This document shows, one piece after another, positions 26,856-34,820 of a stretch of DNA of 64,000 nucleotides. The stretch comes from Saprospiraceae bacterium UBA7328 (GTDB lineage: Bacteria; Bacteroidota; Bacteroidia; Chitinophagales; Saprospiraceae). Both the position numbers and the translations under genes were made by a program. Position 1 is the stretch's first letter. The number at the start of each line of letters is the position of its first letter. A model generated the notes under the pieces. That model searched no databases, had not been told where the DNA came from, and was given only the letters and a program-made list of their open reading frames with translations. The stretch lies in the NCBI GenBank assembly GCA_002471345.1, contig DKPS01000015.1, forward strand, positions 35,274 to 99,273, in the 5' to 3' direction.

Positions 26856-29174
26856 TCATCTGATAACCATGACCTTAGTAACATAACTGTCAGGTCTATC
26901 AAATGCTTTATCGTCAGTACTGAATATAAGATAAACACCTGTCTGAACCTTCCTGCCTGATATATCTTCACCATTCCAAACAGCTTGCCCTCCCTGTGCC
27001 CTAACTTCTGTAACAAGATTGCCATTGATGTCTGTAATTTTCACCAATGCATCTCTTACTAAACCTTTTACGGCTATTGGTCCATCATAATTGGGGTGAA
27101 CAGGGTTTGGGTAAACTAGTACTTCAGTATCAAGGTGTATCGGTTTTCCTTCAGTGCTAGGGGTCTTAAATGATTGTAATCCTCTATCTGTTCCAATCAA
27201 CAATTCACCACTTTCTCTATTAAATGCTAAGTCTCTTATTCTGTTATCAAATAAAGGACTATTGTCCACTGTGAACCTATATATTTCTTCTTCTCCGTCT
27301 GGAGATTGGACAAAAATTCCATTCCTTGTTCCAAACCACTTTTGGTTAGCTCCATCCACTTCAATTGATAAAATATCTTGATCTGCTAGCAGGAAAGCCA
27401 CTATACTATCCTGGAGAACCTTTACTCTATCGCCAGAACAACTTGCAAGATCAAAAGGATCAGATCCACAGTCAAAAATTATAGGCCCTTCAGCCGTGCC
27501 AATCCATACAGCACCATCCAAATCTACCGCTACTGTATTTACTACATTAGTGGTCATATTAGAGCTAGAAGAGGTGATAAATCTCCAGTTATCATCTTCA
27601 CTTGCTGCCAAATCTGAACCAGGATCAAAAACATAGCATCCTCCATTATTCCCAAAAGCAGGAATCCACAGATACCCAAACTCATCTTGGACTACATCAA
27701 TTAAATTTTTATTTGATCCTAAACTAAAGTTAGTCCATTGCCCATCTTCGTCTAGAAGGGCAAGTGGCCTCGGGGACCCAAAACTTGTCACCCATAAATT
27801 ATTCTCAAGATCAAATTGTAATCCAGTAATTCTCTCTCTTTGCTCGTCCCCAATGGTGCCCAAAAGTGCTGAATTTGATTCATCAAAAAGTGTAAAACTA
27901 TCTGCTGCTTCATCAACCTTTAACAAACCACCCCAATAGGTTCCTATATATAGCTCTTCCTTATTAGGGTGAGGTTTAATTTTCAGAAAATTCAGAAGGT
28001 CATTCTCTTTTATAAAGATTTCATTGTCCTGATTAATATTTTGCCAATCTCTATTCTCAAGAAAATAATACCCACTTCGAGTAAAGCTGTAGTCATAATT
28101 GTCTTTTACTCCACCAGATGCTACATAGACTTCGTTGTCTCTTATAGCAATATCGCTAACCTCATGAGATAATGGGCTGTTAAAATTCAAATGTTGACAA
28201 TCTGATTGAATATTTTCTGTAGTTCTAAATCCACCATATTCATCAGCATACCACACTCTTCCAAATTGATCTTGGATTACATCTTGAATCACATCATTGC
28301 ATCCATTGCCACTTTTTAAGAAGGTTTGCCCATCATAAAAAAAAACATCACCTCTCCTATCGTTTCCTATAACTCCCAGCATCAAAAAATCTCCATCAGA
28401 CGAGAGGAAACCCAATGAAATATTGTCACTCGATGAGGTCCAAATTTCAGTTAATCTTCCATTGTCCCATCTGTATAATTTGTCATCCGCAACAAAATAT
28501 AGTTGATCTTCATATACTGATATTCCTGATGAGCTGTATAAAATAGGCAATCCAAAACTTTCATCAATATGATGCCATAATGAAAAATCAATAAGGTTTT
28601 CTGAACCATCTGAAGGCGCAAAAAAAACACCTTCATCAGTAGAAATAAAAATTTGATCTTCAAAAATCACAGACTCTTGAACTGGTATATCAGTAAATGT
28701 TGTAGAACCAAATAACAGATCATTACTACTAATTGTTACTAGTCCAAAACCTGTTGACAGATAGATCATATCACCAGAAATATTAATGTTGTTGACACTT
28801 TTAGTTCCTATCAAATCCGTGTTCAATTTGATGTTAGGCAAATTGATAACCTCTTGGTCTTTTAGAAAATCTATATTTCCATTTGTATAGGCTATTATCA
28901 ATTGGTCATTAGTATCATCAAACTCAATTTCCTTGACTCCAATATCTGAGAGACCGTCTACTTTTGAAATCCGTTTTGATGAAAAATCTTCTTTGTCTAT
29001 CTGTACTATGCTCCATTCGGTGCCATAATAGACTTTAGATTCACTTTGGGCAACGGTGATCCCGGATTGATAAGGTAGGTATGAAGTCCAATCACCAATT
29101 TTCTGAGCTTTCAAGTGCAAAATATTAAAAGCTGTCAGAAAGAAAATGAAGAAATATCGTTGTTGAAGATTCAA
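26856..29174 (-). CDS. porZ: type IX secretion system beta-propeller protein PorZ
   Basis: Surface component of the type IX attachment machinery that, from work in Porphyromonas, delivers anionic LPS for anchoring cargo. The 772 residues match PorZ length (about 776). A signal peptide is followed by the family opening IGDWTSYLPYQSGITVAQS and two propeller halves of two-component-regulator type (repeats such as VWIGTAEGPIIF and LLIGTDRGLQSF). The C-terminal sorting-type domain (YPNPVHPNYDGPIAVKG, ending KVMVIR) completes the protein. Its start overlaps the nadD stop by 4 bases. Confidence 0.85.
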   Translation of the reverse strand: MNLQQRYFFIFFLTAFNILHLKAQKIGDWTSYLPYQSGITVAQSESKVYYGTEWSIVQIDKEDFSSKRISKVDGLSDIGVKEIEFDDTNDQLIIAYTNGNIDFLKDQEVINLPNIKLNTDLIGTKSVNNINISGDMIYLSTGFGLVTISSNDLLFGSTTFTDIPVQESVIFEDQIFISTDEGVFFAPSDGSENLIDFSLWHHIDESFGLPILYSSSGISVYEDQLYFVADDKLYRWDNGRLTEIWTSSSDNISLGFLSSDGDFLMLGVIGNDRRGDVFFYDGQTFLKSGNGCNDVIQDVIQDQFGRVWYADEYGGFRTTENIQSDCQHLNFNSPLSHEVSDIAIRDNEVYVASGGVKDNYDYSFTRSGYYFLENRDWQNINQDNEIFIKENDLLNFLKIKPHPNKEELYIGTYWGGLLKVDEAADSFTLFDESNSALLGTIGDEQRERITGLQFDLENNLWVTSFGSPRPLALLDEDGQWTNFSLGSNKNLIDVVQDEFGYLWIPAFGNNGGCYVFDPGSDLAASEDDNWRFITSSSSNMTTNVVNTVAVDLDGAVWIGTAEGPIIFDCGSDPFDLASCSGDRVKVLQDSIVAFLLADQDILSIEVDGANQKWFGTRNGIFVQSPDGEEEIYRFTVDNSPLFDNRIRDLAFNRESGELLIGTDRGLQSFKTPSTEGKPIHLDTEVLVYPNPVHPNYDGPIAVKGLVRDALVKITDINGNLVTEVRAQGGQAVWNGEDISGRKVQTGVYLIFSTDDKAFDRPDSYVTKVMVIR

Positions 29175-29746
29175 ATCTTATAAATATTAGAGCCTTCTAA
29201 ATAACGAAAGACTGCATCCGGAACTATATACTGAACAGACTTTCCTTCAGATATCATCTTTCTAACCATAGTAGCCGAGATACTTAGTAATGGAGCATCT
29301 ACAATCCTGACATTCTCATGATTTTCTAACTCCCCTAATTCATAGGTTGGTCTTTTATAGACATAAATAGGATAGTTTTTGATAATTATGTCGCCATTTT
29401 TCCATTTTGGAAGACTATATAGGTTGTCCCCTCCCATAATCACTGAAAAATTATGATCAGGATATTTTTCCGTCAAAAATGTAAGTGTATCGATTGTGTA
29501 GGACGGTCTTTTTAAGCCAAATTCTATGGAAGATGGTATTAGATTGGGGCTGTCATCAGTGGCTAGATTTAGCAAATGTAACCTTTCATAATCTCTCGCT
29601 AGACTTTCTTTTTTCTTAAATGGATTTTGAGGTGTAAGTACAAGCCATACCTTTTGAAGATCCGTGTATTGTAAAACGTAATTGGCTATTATTAAATGGC
29701 CAGTATGAACAGGGTTAAAGCTCCCAAAAAAGAGGCCTATTTTCAT
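29171..29746 (-). CDS. nadD: nicotinate-nucleotide adenylyltransferase
   Basis: Makes deamido-NAD from nicotinate mononucleotide and ATP. The 191-residue protein has the nucleotidyl-transferase motif GSFNPVHTGHL near the N terminus, FSVIMGGDNLYSLPKW in the middle and the late ISATMVRKMISEGKS, matching the ISST-x-IR motif. It sits 12 bases after dnaN and overlaps porZ by 4 bases, so it is in the same operon. Confidence 0.95.
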   Translation of the reverse strand: MKIGLFFGSFNPVHTGHLIIANYVLQYTDLQKVWLVLTPQNPFKKKESLARDYERLHLLNLATDDSPNLIPSSIEFGLKRPSYTIDTLTFLTEKYPDHNFSVIMGGDNLYSLPKWKNGDIIIKNYPIYVYKRPTYELGELENHENVRIVDAPLLSISATMVRKMISEGKSVQYIVPDAVFRYLEGSNIYKI

Positions 29747-29758
29747 GGTGGTAAGATG

Positions 29759-30874
29759 TTATGAACCCATCATCACTGGCATGACAAGCATTAGAATGTC
29801 CTCATTCTCCTCTTTATCGGCTGGTAGGAGCACCCCTGCTCTATTTGGCGCGGATAATTCAAATATTACATCGTCACCATTTAGCACACTCAACATTTCT
29901 ACTAAAAATTTAGCATTAAACCCAATGTTCATAGGTTCTCCGTCATAACTACAACTCAATTGCTCTGTTGCCTCATTTGAAAAGTCCAAATCCTGTGAAG
30001 AAATAGTTAAACTTCCTTCAGTTAAATTTAAGACCACTTGATTAGTAGTTTTATTTGCAAAAATCACCATCCTTTTTAAAGAACTCAAAAAGTCTACTCT
30101 ATTAACCGTTAGTTGATTGGGGTTATCTGTAGGTATTACTCCATTGTAGTCTGGGTACTTTGCATCTATAAGCCTGATGATAACGGTAGTGCCACCAATT
30201 TCATAAAATACATTCTTACTATTGTAGGCAATTTTCAAGTCATCTTTTGAACCTAAAGCGGCTTTTAAAATATTTAAACCCTTTTTAGGTACTATAAAGC
30301 TCTCTACAGAACCTCCGCTCACACCTTTACAGACATACTTTACTAATTTATGAGCATCAGTAGCTGCAAATGTTACTTTATCCTCTTCCACTTCTGTAAA
30401 TAGTCCTTGCATTGCCATTCTTAACTCATCATTGCTTGTAGCAAAAAGAGTATTGTTTAATACTCGGCTGTACATCGCTGATGGAATTGTTACTGAATTC
30501 ACCCCATCTTCTGAGGGAAGATCAGGATAATCATCACTGTTATCACCAGCTAGTTTGTATTTACCATATTCAGAAGTAATCTGGATTGCAAAATTGTCAT
30601 CATCAATATCAAAACTTATAGGTTGATCAGGTAATGCCTTGAGTGTATCAATTAATATTTTAGCCGGAACAGCTACTCTCCCATCTCCTTCGGCCGAAAC
30701 CTCCAAATCTGTTATAATAGTAGTTTCTAAGTTCGAAGAGACTATCTTAAGAACATTGTTACTAATTGTAAAAAGAAAATCTTCTAAAATTGGCAACACA
30801 GTATTAGAGCCAATAACTCCATTTGAAATGGATAATTTCTTTAATAATTCAGATGAGGATACCGTAAACTTCAT
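29759..30874 (-). CDS. dnaN: DNA polymerase III beta subunit (sliding clamp)
   Basis: Ring-shaped processivity clamp of the replicative polymerase. The 371 residues form three repeated clamp domains. The start MKFTVSSSELLKKLS, the central FPDLPSEDG-like YPDLPSEDG and the C-terminal end LMLVMPVMM are all typical. It is the promoter-proximal gene of a unit running dnaN-nadD-porZ-folA-DUF2851-lpxK. No dnaA, recF or origin-like DnaA-box cluster is adjacent, so the window does not mark the replication origin. Confidence 0.97.
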   Translation of the reverse strand: MKFTVSSSELLKKLSISNGVIGSNTVLPILEDFLFTISNNVLKIVSSNLETTIITDLEVSAEGDGRVAVPAKILIDTLKALPDQPISFDIDDDNFAIQITSEYGKYKLAGDNSDDYPDLPSEDGVNSVTIPSAMYSRVLNNTLFATSNDELRMAMQGLFTEVEEDKVTFAATDAHKLVKYVCKGVSGGSVESFIVPKKGLNILKAALGSKDDLKIAYNSKNVFYEIGGTTVIIRLIDAKYPDYNGVIPTDNPNQLTVNRVDFLSSLKRMVIFANKTTNQVVLNLTEGSLTISSQDLDFSNEATEQLSCSYDGEPMNIGFNAKFLVEMLSVLNGDDVIFELSAPNRAGVLLPADKEENEDILMLVMPVMMGS

Positions 30875-30899
30875 AACCCACTTTGGTATTCAAAAAAAT

Positions 30900-30926
30900 C
30901 GAAAGTACGACTATTTTATTCGTCAA
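30900..30926 (-). promoter_or_regulatory. candidate promoter of the dnaN operon
   Basis: On the minus strand TACTTTCG (30907 to 30900) matches 7 of 8 positions of TAnnTTTG. A TTG lies 16 bases further upstream, slightly shorter than the usual spacing. It is 26 bases upstream of the dnaN ATG. Confidence 0.4.
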
Positions 30927-30962
30927 AAATAACAATAAGAAACGTCCATTCTTAATTAATTA

Positions 30963-30978
30963 TTCAACAATTGTTGAA
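30963..30978. promoter_or_regulatory. 16-bp perfect palindrome between dnaN and the M16-like gene
   Basis: TTCAACAATTGTTGAA is a perfect palindrome without spacer, 89 bases upstream of dnaN and 133 bases upstream of the divergent + strand gene. This is the form of a dimeric repressor operator. It does not match the DnaA box. Confidence 0.45.
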
Positions 30979-31110
30979 ATGATTTTTTAACTACTGATCG
31001 GAATCAATTTCTATTAAAATGAAGAAAAAATATAATTATGATCCAAGTCAACTTATAAAACTGAGGCATAAAAGAAATTTCAAGATTATTTTCGCCGCAG
31101 ATTTTTGAGA

Positions 31111-32388
31111 ATGCAACAAATAGATCGACTAAAAAGAGGGCCTAAAAGTCATATAATATCCACTGTGGACATTATTACGCCTAATCAATACACATTGTCA
31201 TCTGGAGTTCCTCTATATGCCTACAAATCGGAAGGCATTGGAGCTATTAGATTAGAAATTGTTTTTGAAGCTGGGCGACTTTATGAGACAAAAAGGCTTG
31301 TAGCTCAGTCCTGTGCCTCCTTGATAACAGAAGGAAGCTTAAAAATGACTAGCTCTGAAATCTCAGAAGCCATAGACTATGAAGGTGCATATCTATCAAG
31401 CCAAGGTAATTCTGACTTTATTACACTTAGATTAACATGTGCCAAAAAGAGTCTAAAGAAAGTACTTCCCATTCTTAAGGATATAATTGTTGCTCCGACT
31501 TTCTCGGAAGAAGAATTAAACATCTACAAAAACAGAAGAAAACAGAGAATGACCATAAATCTCACCAAAAATGACATATTAAGTTACAGGGCCATCACAG
31601 AAAGTCTTTATGGAAAAGATAGTGTATATGGATACAATAGCACTTTTGAAATGTTAGATGATATCACTTCAAGTGATCTAAAAAGTCATTATAATCAAAA
31701 CTGCACTAATGATCGGGCTCATATTTTTCTTTCTGGAGATTATGGAAATGATGATATCAAAAGCATTGAAAATTTATCCCTGGCTTTCAAGAATAAAAAA
31801 AACCTTCCATCTAAATATCAAGCTACTAAAACTGAAAAGCAAACCATTCAAATCAAAGGAAGAGAGAATCAATCTTCTCTCAAATTAGCACTACCTCTAT
31901 TTAATAGAAATCATAAAAATTATCCTGGGATATATTTTTTGAATACGATTTTAGGCGGGTATTTCGGTTCTAGATTGATGAAAAACATTAGAGAAGAAAA
32001 AGGATATACTTACAACATTTATTCTATGCTAGATACTTATAAGTATGATGGCTCATGGATTATTTCTTGTGAATTAGATAATGAATATGTTAATGACACT
32101 TTAGAACAGATTTCTTGTGAATTTGACAAATTAAAAACAGAACCACTTTCGAATCAAGAATTGCAAATGGTTAAAAACTATCTGTTGGGTAATTTCATGT
32201 CTACAATTAATGGTCCATTTAAAGCAATAAATCCTGTGAAAATGCAAACATTATTAGGATTAGAAAGTACATTTTATAACCAATTGTCACAAGAAATATT
32301 AGCTTTTGAATCGGATGAAATCCAATCATTAGCAAGGGAATATTTGAACATTGATAATTTTTGGAAAGTAATTGTTGGCAAAGCGTAA
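31111..32388 (+). CDS. M16-family (insulinase-like) protein
   Basis: Pitrilysin-fold protein of 425 residues, starting at ATG 31111 (MQQIDRLKRGPK); a TTG two codons earlier is less likely. It has the M16 two-domain layout with FEAGRLYETKRLVAQSCASLI at the front and the C-terminal REEKGYTYNIYSM motif. The zinc motif HxxEH is not seen at the expected place (the site reads VAQSCASLITEG), so this is probably a non-catalytic M16 partner like those paired with active subunits in other species. No active partner is adjacent. It lacks a signal peptide. A 59-base gap separates it from mreB. Confidence 0.82.
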   Translation: MQQIDRLKRGPKSHIISTVDIITPNQYTLSSGVPLYAYKSEGIGAIRLEIVFEAGRLYETKRLVAQSCASLITEGSLKMTSSEISEAIDYEGAYLSSQGNSDFITLRLTCAKKSLKKVLPILKDIIVAPTFSEEELNIYKNRRKQRMTINLTKNDILSYRAITESLYGKDSVYGYNSTFEMLDDITSSDLKSHYNQNCTNDRAHIFLSGDYGNDDIKSIENLSLAFKNKKNLPSKYQATKTEKQTIQIKGRENQSSLKLALPLFNRNHKNYPGIYFLNTILGGYFGSRLMKNIREEKGYTYNIYSMLDTYKYDGSWIISCELDNEYVNDTLEQISCEFDKLKTEPLSNQELQMVKNYLLGNFMSTINGPFKAINPVKMQTLLGLESTFYNQLSQEILAFESDEIQSLAREYLNIDNFWKVIVGKA

Positions 32389-32447
32389 CAAAAAGTTACC
32401 TTCATCTCAATTTTTTAGGTACGAGAAGATAAAAAGGGTTTTTCTAG

Positions 32448-33479
32448 ATGGGGCTTTTCAATTTTTTTAGGCAAGAACTTGCAATAGACCTTGGCACAGC
32501 GAATACGCTGATAAGCTATGAAGATAAAATCGTGGTAGATGAACCATCTATAGTCGCTATAGATCGTAGTACTCGAGAAATCCTAGCTGTGGGCACCAAG
32601 GCCATGCTTATGCATGAAAAGACCCATGAAAACATCAAAACTATACGACCTCTAAAAGATGGAGTAATCGCCGACTTCCAAGCTGCTGAAGCAATGATTC
32701 AGGGAATGATTGGAATGATAGAAGGAAGACGAAAGTTTTTCACCCATCTTAAAATGGTAATTTGTATCCCATCTGGAATTACTGAGGTAGAAAAAAGAGC
32801 AGTATTCGATTCTGCAGATCATGTCGATTCTAAGGAAACATATCTTATTCATGAACCCATGGCAGCGGCTTTAGGTATAGGCATAAATGTATTAGAGCCA
32901 ACAGGAAGTATGATCATTGATATAGGTGGAGGCACAACAGAAATTGCAGTAATCGCTCTTTCTGGTATAGTTACCGATCAATCAATAAGAATTGCAGGAG
33001 ATGAGCTTACTGCTGACATCATAGATTATATGAAGCATATGCATAATCTTCTGATTGGGGAGAGAACAGCTGAAAAACTCAAAATGGAAGTTGGTTCTGC
33101 TCTTAAAGAATTGGAGAATCCTCCTGAAAACTGCCCTGTAAATGGCAGAGACCTTCTTACCGGAATCCCTAAGCAAATTTTTATTTCTTATCAGGAAATT
33201 GCAGAAGCGTTAGACAAATCATTGATAAAAATAGAAGAAGCAATAATTCGAGCATTAGAAGAAACACCCCCAGAACTTGCTTCGGATATTTTCAAAAAAG
33301 GACTATTCCTTACGGGAGGAGGTGCTTTACTCAAAGGACTGGACAAGAGATTATCTAAAAAAACAAAACTTCCTGTTCATGTCGCAGAAGATCCTTTAAA
33401 AGTAGTTGTAAGAGGCACTAAACTAGCTCTAGAAAATACGGAAGCTTCTACATTTCTCATGGATAGACGCAGTATGTAA
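32448..33479 (+). CDS. mreB: rod shape-determining protein MreB
   Basis: Bacterial actin that organises lateral wall synthesis. The 343 residues carry phosphate-binding loops AIDLGTANTLI and IDIGGGTTEIAVI and the adenosine motif LTGGGALLKGL. The N-terminal MGLFNFF is the expected amphipathic membrane tether. It heads the mreB-mreC-mreD-mrdA unit, with 21 bases to mreC. Confidence 0.97.
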   Translation: MGLFNFFRQELAIDLGTANTLISYEDKIVVDEPSIVAIDRSTREILAVGTKAMLMHEKTHENIKTIRPLKDGVIADFQAAEAMIQGMIGMIEGRRKFFTHLKMVICIPSGITEVEKRAVFDSADHVDSKETYLIHEPMAAALGIGINVLEPTGSMIIDIGGGTTEIAVIALSGIVTDQSIRIAGDELTADIIDYMKHMHNLLIGERTAEKLKMEVGSALKELENPPENCPVNGRDLLTGIPKQIFISYQEIAEALDKSLIKIEEAIIRALEETPPELASDIFKKGLFLTGGGALLKGLDKRLSKKTKLPVHVAEDPLKVVVRGTKLALENTEASTFLMDRRSM

Positions 33480-33500
33480 TCCAATCAGAAGCATAAATCT

Positions 33501-34313
33501 ATGTTTAGATTTTTTAAATTCTTTCAAAATTTTGGTGCTACGATCCTCTTTATATTTCTAGAATGCATTGCCATATTTCTGATTATCAGATTTAATAAAG
33601 GGCAGAGTGAAATATTTCTTCATTCTTCAAATGAAATTGTTTCTGATTTAGTGAGACAACAATCAAAGATTAAGCAATCACTCGACTTAAAGGAACAGAA
33701 TGATGATTTACTTCTTCAAAATGCTCAACTCATAGAAGAACTAGTAAATGAAAAAATAAAAACAACCAGAGACTCTTCAGATGTAGAAAAAAAATATGAA
33801 GTCCTCCCTGCTACAATAATAAATTCTACTATTCATACCCTCAATAATTACATCACGTTAGACAAAGGGGTAAAAGATGGACTTAAAAAAAGTATGGGAG
33901 TAATAGGTGACAAAGGAATTGTCGGTGTAATCAACCAAGTATCTAATAAATATTCAACTGTTATTTCATTATTGAATATTAATTTACGTATCGCAGCAAG
34001 TATAAAAACTAAGGAACATTCAGGATATCTGACGTGGTCGGGAGGCGATTATTTACATTATAAACTCAATGGTATTCCTAAATATGCCAATATTGTTATT
34101 GGAGATGAAGTAATTACAAGTGGATACTCATCTATATTTCCAAAAGGAATAAAAATTGGCAGAATAGAGACCTATGAGGTGATAAGAGGAGGGGCCTTTT
34201 ATGATATAACAGTAAGAAGTTATCAAGATTTGACTCAAACAAGTTTAGTATATGTTGTAAAAAATAATGATTTTGAAGAAATTAATGAGTTAGAAAACTT
34301 GAATGAAAATTAG
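33501..34313 (+). CDS. mreC: rod shape-determining protein MreC
   Basis: Bitopic membrane protein of 270 residues: an N-terminal membrane helix (about 13-32), a periplasmic coiled coil (about 55-90) and the paired beta domains (about 100-255) with KGVKDGLKKSMGVIGDKGIVG and the later GDEVITSGYSSIFPKGIKIG. Both are typical MreC motifs. It scaffolds the elongasome together with MreD and PBP2. Its end overlaps mreD by 11 bases. Confidence 0.94.
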   Translation: MFRFFKFFQNFGATILFIFLECIAIFLIIRFNKGQSEIFLHSSNEIVSDLVRQQSKIKQSLDLKEQNDDLLLQNAQLIEELVNEKIKTTRDSSDVEKKYEVLPATIINSTIHTLNNYITLDKGVKDGLKKSMGVIGDKGIVGVINQVSNKYSTVISLLNINLRIAASIKTKEHSGYLTWSGGDYLHYKLNGIPKYANIVIGDEVITSGYSSIFPKGIKIGRIETYEVIRGGAFYDITVRSYQDLTQTSLVYVVKNNDFEEINELENLNEN

Positions 34314-34812
34314 GCCTCTTTTTATACTCTTTTGTGTTTTAGTGTTGGTTGCACAAAAAGTCATTTTTTCTGACGCTCTAATGGTAGTGGCAAATCAGTA
34401 TCCCTTAATGATTTTTGTTCTGCCATTAATTATTCTTGCATTGCCAATCAATTTTGATAAACCATTACTTCTGATTTCCGCTTTTTTGATTGGCCTCACC
34501 TTGGATATATTTAATGACACTCTTGGGATCAATACTTTTGCACTAGTCATGATGGCATATTTTAGAAGTTCTATTTTAAATCTTGTCCAACCTCGACAAG
34601 GATACAAAACTGATAATTCTGGATACAAATCTTATGGGATTGGATGGATATCAATCTATTTAGGTGTCTGCCTGTTTATTTTTTCATTTACTTTTTTTAT
34701 GATCGATGCATTTACATTGGTCTATTTGAAAAGAGTTTTGATTAGTTCCGCTATGAGCACACTAGTATCTTTACCTTTTGGCGTTTTACTATTGATGATT
34801 TTTAAAGCCTAA
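34303..34812 (+). CDS. mreD: rod shape-determining protein MreD
   Basis: Small polytopic membrane protein of 169 residues with about five spans and almost no soluble part. The LTLDIFNDTLGINTFALVMMAY segment matches the MreD pattern of a conserved Asp followed by a Gly-rich helix. Position between mreC and mrdA supports the call, since MreD sequences diverge widely. It overlaps mreC by 11 bases. Confidence 0.88.
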   Translation: MKIRPLFILFCVLVLVAQKVIFSDALMVVANQYPLMIFVLPLIILALPINFDKPLLLISAFLIGLTLDIFNDTLGINTFALVMMAYFRSSILNLVQPRQGYKTDNSGYKSYGIGWISIYLGVCLFIFSFTFFMIDAFTLVYLKRVLISSAMSTLVSLPFGVLLLMIFKA

Positions 34813-34820
34813 TAGAAAAA

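Noticed and set aside
31019-31108. 29-codon frame (MKKKYNYDPSQ...) ending next to the start of the M16-like gene
   Set aside because: Too short to judge, Lys-rich as expected from an A-rich gap, and no promoter or ribosome site marks it; a leader peptide is possible but unsupported.
30874-31110. Possible replication origin next to dnaN
   Set aside because: No dnaA gene, no DnaA-box cluster and no AT-rich 13-mers in order; dnaN is often away from the origin in this phylum.
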